DNA of 6,086 nt from an uncultured Clostridia bacterium (GCA_938049125.1 CALICR010000200.1:1-6086), one strand, 5' to 3'. Counted from the first letter of the stretch, positions 1 through 5,449 are shown. Program-made: numbers and translations. The notes: a model not told the origin generated them from the letters alone.

Positions 1-976
1 GCCCGCCGCGTCCGCCGCAAGGCCCGCCGCCGGGCGGAGCGAGGGCGGCTTCCGGCGCATGGATGCCGCCGACTTCCGCGCCGTGGCCGCGGCCCTGGGC
101 CAGCCGGTCACGCCGTCGAAGCGGGCTGTCGAGGCCCTGCTGCCCAGGGCGGAGGAGCGCCGCGCACCGGTCCAGCCGGCTGCCCCGTCGGCCCCGGCCC
201 GGCCCGTCCGGCCTGCGGGGCAGACGGTGCTGTGCAGCGAGGTGACGCTGCCGCGCTCCGCCCCGGCAGAGCCGGAACCGGCCCAAACCGAGAGTTCGGC
301 CCCCGCGCCCATAGAGCCGCCTGCGGCCCCTGCGGCGGAGGAGGCACCGGTCCCGGCCGCCGCGCCTGCGGCGGAGCCGGAGCAGACGGCGCTGCCGCTG
401 CGGGCGGAGACGCCCTGGCGCGTCGTGGGCGAGGTGCTGGACTCCTTCTTCGTGGTGGAGGAGCCGGGCGCGGTGCTGTTCATCGACAAGCACGCGGCCC
501 ACGAGCGCATCCTCTTTGAGAAGCTCAAGCGCCAGGATTCCCGGCCCATGAGCCAGCTGCTCCTGGCCCCCATCCCCGCGGCGCTGAGCCGGGAGGATGC
601 GGCGGCGCTGCTGGACCAGGCGGACCTGCTGCGGCAGTGCGGCTACGAACTGGAGGACTTCGGTGACCATACGGTGCTCATCCGGGCCATCCCCGACGAC
701 ATCGCCGAGGCCGACGCCGAGGCGACGCTGGCGGCCCTGGCCGCCGACCTCCGGGGCGGCCGCCGCGCGGACCCGGACAGCCTCCGGGACGACCTGCTGC
801 ACACCATCGCCTGCAAGGCGGCCATTAAGGCCGGCTGGCACACGGAGCCCCAGGAGCGCGACGCCCTCATCCGGGAGGTCATGACCCGGGACGATCTCAA
901 ATACTGCCCCCACGGCCGCCCCATCTGCATCCGCATGACCGAGGGCACGCTGCGGCGGCAATTCAAAAGGAGCTAG
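1..976 (+). CDS. mutL: DNA mismatch repair protein MutL, C-terminal part (5' end outside window)
   Basis: This is the C-terminal part of MutL, the mismatch-repair protein that couples MutS recognition to strand nicking. The frame is open from base 2, so the ATG at 59 is internal and the N-terminal ATPase lies upstream. An Ala/Pro-rich linker runs to about base 410, followed by the dimerisation/endonuclease domain. Metal-site motifs of endonuclease-type MutL are visible: DKHA-x2-E-x4-E (485-520; the usual form is DQHA), an ACKAAIKAG segment (from about 809) and CPHGRP (905-922). QLLLAP (554-571) fits the beta-clamp-binding pattern Qxx(L/I)xP known from Bacillus MutL. These motifs suggest an organism using nicking MutL rather than MutH. 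The stop lies one base before miaA, whose ribosome binding site is inside the mutL end, so the two are probably cotranscribed and coupled. Identification is secure; the Q-to-K change looks tolerable, but its effect is unknown. Confidence 0.96.
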   Translation, partial: PAASAARPAAGRSEGGFRRMDAADFRAVAAALGQPVTPSKRAVEALLPRAEERRAPVQPAAPSAPARPVRPAGQTVLCSEVTLPRSAPAEPEPAQTESSAPAPIEPPAAPAAEEAPVPAAAPAAEPEQTALPLRAETPWRVVGEVLDSFFVVEEPGAVLFIDKHAAHERILFEKLKRQDSRPMSQLLLAPIPAALSREDAAALLDQADLLRQCGYELEDFGDHTVLIRAIPDDIAEADAEATLAALAADLRGGRRADPDSLRDDLLHTIACKAAIKAGWHTEPQERDALIREVMTRDDLKYCPHGRPICIRMTEGTLRRQFKRS

Positions 977-977
977 C

Positions 978-1907
978 GTGAACAACATCATCTGCGTGGT
1001 CGGCCCCACGGCCTCGGGCAAGACGAGGCTCTCCGTGGCCCTCTGCCGCTGCTACGGCGGCGAGGTCCTCTCCTGCGACTCCATGCAGCTCTACCGCGGC
1101 ATGGACATCGGCACCGCCAAGCCCACGGCGGAGGAGATGCAGGGCGTGCCCCATCACATGATCGGCTGCGTCGAGCCCGGCGAGAACTTCTCCGCCGGGC
1201 GCTACGTGGCCATGGCCGACCCGATCCTACAGGATATTTTAAGCCGGGGCCGCTTAGCCGTCGTCACCGGCGGCACGGGGCTCTATGCGGACTCGCTCAT
1301 CGCGGGCCGCAGCTTCGCGCCCCTGCCCGCCACGGGCAAGCGCGAGGAATTGCAGGCGCAGGTCCGGCGCGAGGGCATCGGCCCGGTGCTGGCGCTCCTG
1401 CGCCGGGTGGACCCGGAGCGCGCCGCCCGGCTCCACGAAAACGACGAGAAGCGCATCCTCCGCGCCGCGGAGGTCTACCTCGAGACCGGAAAGACCATCA
1501 CGGAGCACGACCGGGAGACCCGGGCACAGCCGCCGAAGTACCGGCCCCTCTGGCTCGGCCTCACGTTCCGGGACCGGCAGGACCTCTATGACCGCATCGA
1601 CCGCCGGGTGGACGACATGGTGGCCGCGGGCCTCTTCGAGGAGGTGGAGCGGCTGCTGGACGCCGGCTTGCGCCCGGACTGCACGGCGCTCCAGGCCATC
1701 GGCTACAAGGAGCCGATGCAGGCCCTCCGGGGCGAGATCACCCGCGCCGAGGCTGTGGAGGCCATCAAGCGCGAGTCCCGGCGCTATGCCAAGCGCCAGC
1801 TCACCTGGTTCCGCCGGAACCGGGCCATCCACTGGCTGGAGCTGCCCCGGGACCCGGATTTTGACGAGGTCATCCGCGCCGCCTGTGCGCTGGCGGAGGA
1901 AAGCTGA
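978..1907 (+). CDS. miaA: tRNA dimethylallyltransferase MiaA
   Basis: MiaA transfers a dimethylallyl group to N6 of A37 in tRNAs that read codons starting with U, giving i6A. The 309-residue length is normal for the family. Visible motifs are the P-loop GPTASGKT (residues 9-16), the CDSMQLYRGMDIGTAKPT segment (33-50) with the catalytic Asp34 and the tRNA-contacting Ser-Met-Gln, the HHM and FSAGRY segments, GGTGLY, QAIGYKE, and the C-terminal KRESRRYAKRQLTWFR. The start is GTG at 978, preceded by AAGGAG (967-972) five bases upstream; the protein begins directly at the first beta-strand before the P-loop, as expected. It lies one base after mutL and 79 bases before hfq, an order also found in enterobacteria. 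Its stop codon sits within a perfect hairpin. Confidence is very high. Confidence 0.98.
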   Translation: MNNIICVVGPTASGKTRLSVALCRCYGGEVLSCDSMQLYRGMDIGTAKPTAEEMQGVPHHMIGCVEPGENFSAGRYVAMADPILQDILSRGRLAVVTGGTGLYADSLIAGRSFAPLPATGKREELQAQVRREGIGPVLALLRRVDPERAARLHENDEKRILRAAEVYLETGKTITEHDRETRAQPPKYRPLWLGLTFRDRQDLYDRIDRRVDDMVAAGLFEEVERLLDAGLRPDCTALQAIGYKEPMQALRGEITRAEAVEAIKRESRRYAKRQLTWFRRNRAIHWLELPRDPDFDEVIRAACALAEES

Positions 1908-1916
1908 CAGCTTTCC
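1898..1916 (+). other. Perfect 8-bp dyad/hairpin spanning the miaA stop codon
   Basis: GGAAAGCT (1898-1905) and AGCTTTCC (1909-1916) are perfectly complementary around a 3-base loop GAC. The miaA stop TGA (1905-1907) lies across the stem-loop junction. No T-run follows (CCCGGTTTCG), so it is not a canonical intrinsic terminator. It could be an RNA 3'-end or pausing hairpin. It could also be a DNA dyad operator, since it lies roughly 45 bases upstream of the predicted hfq start site. Structure seen; function unknown. Confidence 0.5.
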
Positions 1917-1938
1917 CCCGGTTTCGCCCCCGCGGCGA

Positions 1939-1947
1939 TGGTAGAAT
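1939..1947 (+). promoter_or_regulatory. Putative extended -10 promoter for hfq
   Basis: TGGTAGAAT combines the TGn extension with TAGAAT, one mismatch from TATAAT, in the miaA-hfq gap. No good -35 hexamer is present at 16-18 bases (CGGTTT is the closest placement), which is acceptable for extended -10 promoters. Transcription would begin near 1954, leaving a leader of about 33 bases before hfq. This would let hfq be expressed apart from mutL-miaA. Confidence 0.4.
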
Positions 1948-1949
1948 AG

Positions 1950-1984
1950 GGACAGGACCCAACATAGAAAGGAAGGTACTGTCC
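1950..1984 (+). other. Inverted repeat enclosing the hfq ribosome binding site
   Basis: GGACAG (1950-1955) and CTGTCC (1979-1984) form a 6-bp inverted repeat whose 23-base loop holds the hfq ribosome binding site AAAGGAAGG (1968-1976). The ATG follows three bases after the right arm. The left arm overlaps the predicted start site, so the hairpin would form fully only on read-through mRNA from miaA. A 6-bp stem with a large loop is weak, so this is tentative. Confidence 0.3.
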
Positions 1985-1986
1985 AT

Positions 1987-2208
1987 ATGAGTGAACAAAA
2001 AGAATCCCTGCAGGACCGCGTGCTGGAGGAGCTGCGCCGGAGCCATGCGCCGGTGACGGTGTTCCTCGTCAACGGCTTTCAGCTTCGGGGCACCGTCCTC
2101 GGCTACGACAGCTTTGTCCTCCTCCTGGCCGCCGACGGGCGGCAGAACATGATCTACAAGCACGCCATCTCCACCATCACCCCCTTCGGGCCGCTGAAGG
2201 CCGTCTGA
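1987..2208 (+). CDS. hfq: RNA chaperone Hfq
   Basis: Hfq is an Sm-like protein that forms a hexameric ring, binds small RNAs and mRNAs, and often promotes their pairing. At 73 residues this is a short Gram-positive type Hfq without the long C-terminal tail of enterobacterial versions. The N-terminal helix LQDRVLEELRR (8-18) leads into the Sm1 part PVTVFLVNGFQLRGTVLGYDSF (22-43). The Sm2 signature YKHAISTI (57-64) supplies the Lys-His pair of the proximal RNA-binding pore. The start ATG is placed by AAAGGAAGG about ten bases upstream. It lies between miaA and a HlyD-like gene, with a possible own promoter upstream and a GC hairpin on its stop codon. The identification is firm. Whether this Hfq is a major riboregulator is unknown, as its importance varies among Gram-positives. 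Confidence 0.97.
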   Translation: MSEQKESLQDRVLEELRRSHAPVTVFLVNGFQLRGTVLGYDSFVLLLAADGRQNMIYKHAISTITPFGPLKAV

Positions 2209-2223
2209 CGGGCCGCGCCCGTC
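2207..2223 (+). other. GC hairpin on the hfq stop codon
   Basis: GACGGGC (2207-2213), loop CGC, and GCCCGTC (2217-2223) make a perfect 7-bp stem that begins inside the hfq stop codon (2206-2208). The following bases (CCGTAGTTCCCC) lack a U-tract, so full termination is doubtful. It may protect the hfq mRNA end or partly reduce read-through into the HlyD-like gene 29 bases downstream. Confidence 0.45.
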
Positions 2224-2251
2224 CCGTAGTTCCCCGAAAAAGGAGTCCGCC

Positions 2252-3448
2252 ATGAAGCAGGGCGACCATTTTCTCAAGATCATCACTGTGCTGCTGGCCG
2301 CCGCCGTGCTGAGCTACTTCGGCTACGCCGTCTGGCGGGCCGCGGCGGCCCCGGCGGCCACGGTCACGGCCCTGGCCTACGAGGCCGACGTGGGCGCCGA
2401 GGCGGTGGGCTACGTGGTCCGGGACGAGGTGCAGCTCAGCGCCCCGGCGGGCAATGTGGTCCCGGCCCGGAGCGAGGGCGAGCGCGTCGGCTGCGGCCAG
2501 GTGCTGGCGGCGGTCTACGGCTCCGCCGAGGCGGCGGCGCGTCAGACGGAGGTCCGGAACCTCCAGGCCCAGCTCCGCCAGCTCGATTACGCCCTGGACG
2601 ATCCCGGCTCCGACCAGGCCCTGGACCGGGCGGTCCGGGACCTGCTGACGCGCTGTGCCCGGCGCACGGCGCTCCGGGAGCTGCCCGGGGACCTCGGCGA
2701 CGAGCTGAAGGGCCGCATCCTCCGGAGCAGCGCCGGGGACGGGACGCTGGAGACGCTGGCGGCGGAACAGACCGCCCTGACGGCGGCGCTGTCGGAGCGC
2801 ACCGGCGGCGCGGAAACCGTGCTGACGGCGGCGGAGAGCGGCCATTTCTCCGGCACGGCAGACGGCTACGAGGCCGTGCTGACGCCCGCGGCCCTGGACG
2901 CCATGACCCTCACGGACTTCGACGCCCTCGAGGGTGCGGCGGAGCCGGCGGCAGACGGCGTCTACGGCCGCCTGATCCGCTCGGAGCAGTGGTACTTCGT
3001 GACCGCCGTGGACACGGCGCGGCTCGAGGGCCTGGCGGCGGGGGACACGGTCCGCCTCTCGTTCCCGCGGGACGCTTTTGAAGACGCGGACATGGAGATC
3101 CTCCGCATCGGCCCCGGCGAGGGCGGGCGGAGCCTCCTCGTCCTCGGCTGCGGCAGCCGCCTCGGCGACGTGACGCTGCTGCGGCGGCAGGCCTGCACGC
3201 TGACGTTCCGGTCCTACGCGGGCCTGCGGGTGCCGAAGGAGGCGCTCTGCACCGGCGCGGACGGGACCGCGGGCGTCTACGTCCGCGAGGGGGCCGTGGC
3301 CCGGTTTAAGGCCGTGGACGTGCTCTACGAGAGCGAGGACGGCTACGTGGCCGCCCTGGACCAGACGAGTACAGAGAATCTCTGGCCCGGCGACGAAATT
3401 TTGATCGGCAGCAATTACTATGACGGAAAGGTCGTATCGGAATCATGA
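2252..3448 (+). CDS. HlyD-like membrane-anchored adaptor protein of unknown role
   Basis: This 398-residue protein resembles the HlyD-type membrane-fusion/adaptor proteins encoded near ylmE and sepF in Clostridia. One N-terminal membrane segment (about residues 10-28, after Lys2 and Lys9) would anchor it with most of the protein outside. GYVVRDE (53-59) and the Gly-rich stretch to about 90 look like the first half of a lipoyl-like barrel-sandwich domain. A helical segment (about 91-115) is shorter than in true HlyD proteins. A beta-rich part follows from about 239 (GRLIRSEQWYFV), with GLRVPKEAL near 324. AAGGAG (2240-2245) six bases upstream fixes the start. Its stop overlaps the ylmE start as ATGA, so the two are translationally coupled. 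No ABC or MFS partner is visible here, so a transport role is not supported; a structural envelope role linked to division is possible. The fold call is moderately secure, the function unknown. Confidence 0.75.
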   Translation: MKQGDHFLKIITVLLAAAVLSYFGYAVWRAAAAPAATVTALAYEADVGAEAVGYVVRDEVQLSAPAGNVVPARSEGERVGCGQVLAAVYGSAEAAARQTEVRNLQAQLRQLDYALDDPGSDQALDRAVRDLLTRCARRTALRELPGDLGDELKGRILRSSAGDGTLETLAAEQTALTAALSERTGGAETVLTAAESGHFSGTADGYEAVLTPAALDAMTLTDFDALEGAAEPAADGVYGRLIRSEQWYFVTAVDTARLEGLAAGDTVRLSFPRDAFEDADMEILRIGPGEGGRSLLVLGCGSRLGDVTLLRRQACTLTFRSYAGLRVPKEALCTGADGTAGVYVREGAVARFKAVDVLYESEDGYVAALDQTSTENLWPGDEILIGSNYYDGKVVSES

Positions 3449-4146
3449 AAAGCATCAGAGAGAACGTTCAGGACATCCGCGCCCGCATGGACGCCGCGGC
3501 CCGGGCCGCGGGGCGGGACCCCAGCGAGGTTAAGCTTTGCGCGGCATCGAAGATGAACGACGCCGCGCGCGTCCAGGAGGCCGTCCAGGGCGGCGTGGAC
3601 TGCTGCGGCGAGAACCGCGTCCAGGAGCTTCAGGACAAGCTGCCCAAGGGCGCGTACACGGGCAAGCCCGTCCACTTCATCGGCCACCTCCAGCTCAACA
3701 AGGTGAACAAGGTCGTGGGCAGCGTGGACCTCATCCAGTCCGTGGACCGGCCGGAGCTGCTGGCCGCCGTGGACAAGGAGGCGCGGAAAAAGGGCCTCGT
3801 GCAGAACATCCTGCTGGAGGTCAACATCGGCGAAGAGGAATCGAAATCCGGATTTACGCCCGAGGCGGCCGCGGAGACGGCGGCCCATATGGCGGATTTT
3901 CCGGGCGTTCACCTCTGCGGATTGATGGCAATTCCTCCCATCAGCCAAAATCCCGGGGATAATCGGAAATATTTCGCGCAAATGGCAAAGCTTTCTGTTG
4001 ACATTGGTCGGAAAAAATACGATAATGTCTCTATGGTGTGTCTATCCATGGGCATGAGCGACGACTTCGAGGACGCCATTGCCGAGGGGAGCACCATGGT
4101 CCGCATCGGCACCGCCATTTTCGGCGCCCGCAACTACAGCAAATAA
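3445..4146 (+). CDS. ylmE: YggS/YlmE family pyridoxal phosphate-binding protein (PLP homeostasis)
   Basis: This 233-residue protein is the single-domain alanine-racemase-like PLP carrier that maintains vitamin B6 balance; no catalytic activity is established for the family. Lys36 in LCAASKMND is the PLP Schiff-base lysine, at the same number as in E. coli YggS. Other family signatures are GENRVQE, FIGHLQLNK, SVDR, VNIGEEESKSGF, LCGLMAIPP, and the phosphate-binding C-terminal SMGMSDDFEDAI...GSTMVRIGTAIFG. The start ATG overlaps the upstream stop as ATGA. The only purine-rich site, GGAAAGG (3425-3431), is about 13 bases away, so translation probably depends on coupling. The gene sits before sepF, as in Bacillus and many Clostridia. 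Its 3' half switches to AT-rich codons and contains a promoter-like element. The family call is secure; the symbol follows the Bacillus synteny name. Confidence 0.96.
   Translation: MKSIRENVQDIRARMDAAARAAGRDPSEVKLCAASKMNDAARVQEAVQGGVDCCGENRVQELQDKLPKGAYTGKPVHFIGHLQLNKVNKVVGSVDLIQSVDRPELLAAVDKEARKKGLVQNILLEVNIGEEESKSGFTPEAAAETAAHMADFPGVHLCGLMAIPPISQNPGDNRKYFAQMAKLSVDIGRKKYDNVSMVCLSMGMSDDFEDAIAEGSTMVRIGTAIFGARNYSK
3998..4026 (+). promoter_or_regulatory. Near-consensus sigma-A promoter inside ylmE, directed at sepF-divIVA
   Basis: TTGACA (3998-4003) is a perfect -35 hexamer. After exactly 17 bases comes GATAAT (4021-4026), one mismatch from the -10 consensus. The A-rich spacer and the surrounding AT-rich patch are in sharp contrast to the GC-rich coding DNA. 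The start site would be near 4033, giving a leader of about 175 bases that crosses the end of ylmE before sepF. The element is seen directly; its use as a promoter is an inference. Confidence 0.6.
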
Positions 4147-4167
4147 GCGAGAGATTCAGCGAGAGAT
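4146..4167 (+). repeat. Two-copy 10-base direct repeat between ylmE and sepF
   Basis: AGCGAGAGAT occurs at 4146-4155 and again at 4158-4167, a 12-base period, and runs on into AGAGAGAATAGAT. The first copy begins at the last base of the ylmE stop codon. The whole stretch is purine-rich and lies 25 bases before the sepF ribosome binding site. It could be a protein-binding site or a stretch of unstructured leader; nothing identifies which. Confidence 0.5.
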
Positions 4168-4208
4168 AGAGAGAATAGATCAAACAATCACGGGAGGAAT
4201 TACGCGAA

Positions 4209-4733
4209 ATGGGATTTATGGATGAACTGAAGAAGCTGGCCCGCCCCTATGCCGAGGACGAGGACGACTTCGATGAAGAATATGAGGAAAACCTGGACGA
4301 CGAAGAGGACGAGGGCGAAGACGAGCCGGAGGAAAAGCCTGCCCGCAGCGCCCGCCCGCAGCGCCAGCAGGAGCGTCCGGCTTCCCGCACCGCCGCGTCG
4401 TCCCGCCCGGCTGCTGCCGCGCCGTCCATCAACAACGTTGTCAACCTGCACTCCAGCAGCAATCTCCAGGTCATCCTGGTGAAGCCGGAGCGCTATGAGC
4501 AGGTCTCCGAGGTGGCCGACCACCTGCGCAACAAGTGCGCCGTGGTCCTGAACCTCGAATCCACGAACAAGGACACCGCCCGCCGGCTGGTGGACTTCCT
4601 TTCCGGCTGCGCCTACGCGCTGGACGGCAAGATCAAAAAGGTCGCCATGAGCACCTACATCATCACGCCCTACAATGTGGACATCGTGGGCGATCTGATG
4701 GAGGAGATCGAGAAGAGCGGCGCCTACGTCTGA
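4209..4733 (+). CDS. sepF: Cell division protein SepF
   Basis: SepF tethers FtsZ filaments to the membrane and is needed for normal septum formation. The 174-residue protein has the expected layout. An N-terminal amphipathic membrane helix (MGFMDELKKLARPY) comes first. A long linker follows, very acidic at 16-42 (21 of 27 residues Asp/Glu) and then Arg/Gln/Ala-rich at 45-73. The C-terminal SepF domain from about 74 includes INNVVNL, VILVKPERYEQ, VVLNLESTNKDTARRLVDFLSG, and ALDGKIKKVAMSTYIITPYNVDI. GGAGGA (4193-4198) ten bases upstream supports the first ATG over the in-frame ATG at 4218. It follows ylmE by 62 bases and precedes divIVA by 38, a typical Gram-positive division cluster. It may be transcribed from the promoter-like element inside ylmE. 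Identification is secure; the linker is longer and more charge-segregated than I would expect from Bacillus SepF. Confidence 0.96.
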   Translation: MGFMDELKKLARPYAEDEDDFDEEYEENLDDEEDEGEDEPEEKPARSARPQRQQERPASRTAASSRPAAAAPSINNVVNLHSSSNLQVILVKPERYEQVSEVADHLRNKCAVVLNLESTNKDTARRLVDFLSGCAYALDGKIKKVAMSTYIITPYNVDIVGDLMEEIEKSGAYV

Positions 4734-4771
4734 TCCCGCCGTAAGCCCCTGCGCGCGAAAGGAGGACCCCT

Positions 4772-5449
4772 ATGTTCACACCGAAGGAGTTACAGGAGAA
4801 GACCTTTGACAAGGCCGTGTTCGGCGGCTACGATATGCAGATGGTCGACGAGTTCCTGGAGCCGCTGACCGAGGACTATATCACGCTGTACAAGGAAAAT
4901 TCCGTGCTCAAGAGCAAGATGAAGATCCTGGTCGAGAAGCTGGAGGAGTACCGGGAGCAGGAGATCTCCATGAAGAAGGCCCTGGTGGCCGCCCAGAAGA
5001 CCTCGGAGTCCATCATTGCCGACGCCCAGAAGAAGGCCGCCGGTATTCTGAACGACGCCGAGTCCGCCGTCAGCGGCAAGGAGAGCTCGCTCCAGCTGGA
5101 GCTTTCGGCGGAGCAGCAGCGTGTGGAGCGTGCCAAGTCCACGGCCCAGGACTTCATTGACGCCGTGGAGCGCGAGGTGCGCCAGCATCTCAGCCAGCTT
5201 GAAGCCCTCAAGCGCATGGCCGGTCCGCTGCGCGCCGCCCCGCAGGCCGCGCCCCGTCCGGCGGCCCCTGCGGCCCCTGCGGCCCCCGCCCCGGCGGCGG
5301 AGCCGGATCTGGTGGCCCAGATCGGCAGCGCCGTCCAGGAGATCGCGGACCGCGAGGTGCGCACCGCCGCCCCGAAGACGCCCGTCCGGGACGCCGGGGT
5401 GCGGTTCGAGAACCTGCAATTCGGAAAAAACGTGCCCGGCACAAGATGA
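4772..5449 (+). CDS. divIVA: DivIVA-family cell division/polarity protein
   Basis: DivIVA proteins bind negatively curved membrane at septa and poles and recruit division or polarity partners. The N-terminal lipid-binding domain is clear: FTPKELQEKTFDKAVFGGYDMQMVDEFL, then TEDYITLYKEN. Coiled coil follows at roughly residues 40-155, including LVAAQKTSESIIADAQKKA. An Ala/Pro-rich linker (about 156-180, with three AAP units) leads to a C-terminal segment ending VRFENLQFGKNV, which may be a conserved tail. Phe17 of the membrane-inserting Phe-Arg pair of Bacillus is kept, but the Arg position is Gly. AAAGGAGGA (4758-4766) is a very strong ribosome binding site and sets the start. The gene follows sepF directly; the usual ylmH between them is missing. 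Family assignment is secure, exact partners unknown. Confidence 0.93.
   Translation: MFTPKELQEKTFDKAVFGGYDMQMVDEFLEPLTEDYITLYKENSVLKSKMKILVEKLEEYREQEISMKKALVAAQKTSESIIADAQKKAAGILNDAESAVSGKESSLQLELSAEQQRVERAKSTAQDFIDAVEREVRQHLSQLEALKRMAGPLRAAPQAAPRPAAPAAPAAPAPAAEPDLVAQIGSAVQEIADREVRTAAPKTPVRDAGVRFENLQFGKNVPGTR
5261..5287 (+). repeat. Three tandem 9-base units in divIVA encoding Ala-Ala-Pro
   Basis: GCGGCCCCT occurs three times in tandem; the third copy ends in C instead of T. Each unit is in frame and encodes Ala-Ala-Pro in the linker after the coiled coil. Such repeats can change copy number by slippage without breaking the frame. Confidence 0.7.

Noticed and set aside
59..61. ATG as the start of a 305-residue protein
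   Set aside because: The frame is open to the window edge and the protein lacks the MutL ATPase domain, so this Met is internal to MutL.
1221..1245. AT-rich pocket in miaA as an internal promoter
   Set aside because: TATTTT has no matching -35 at the right distance; only a few codons are involved.
1254..2072. 272-residue minus-strand open frame over miaA and hfq
   Set aside because: It mirrors the codon structure of miaA, has no family motif, and would span the intergenic region with its regulatory structures.
3401..3421. TTGATC with TACTAT near the end of the HlyD-like gene as a promoter for ylmE
   Set aside because: The spacer is only 9 bases, too short for sigma-A.
3537..3962. 141-residue + strand frame inside ylmE
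   Set aside because: It is Gly/Arg/Pro-rich, typical of a shifted frame of GC-rich DNA, and overlaps a clear PLP-protein gene.
3958..3963. Another GATAAT in ylmE as a -10 box
   Set aside because: No -35-like hexamer lies 16-18 bases upstream and there is no TGn extension.
4218..4220. Second in-frame ATG as the sepF start
   Set aside because: The ribosome binding site at 4193-4198 is about 19 bases away, while the first ATG has suitable spacing and keeps the full amphipathic helix.
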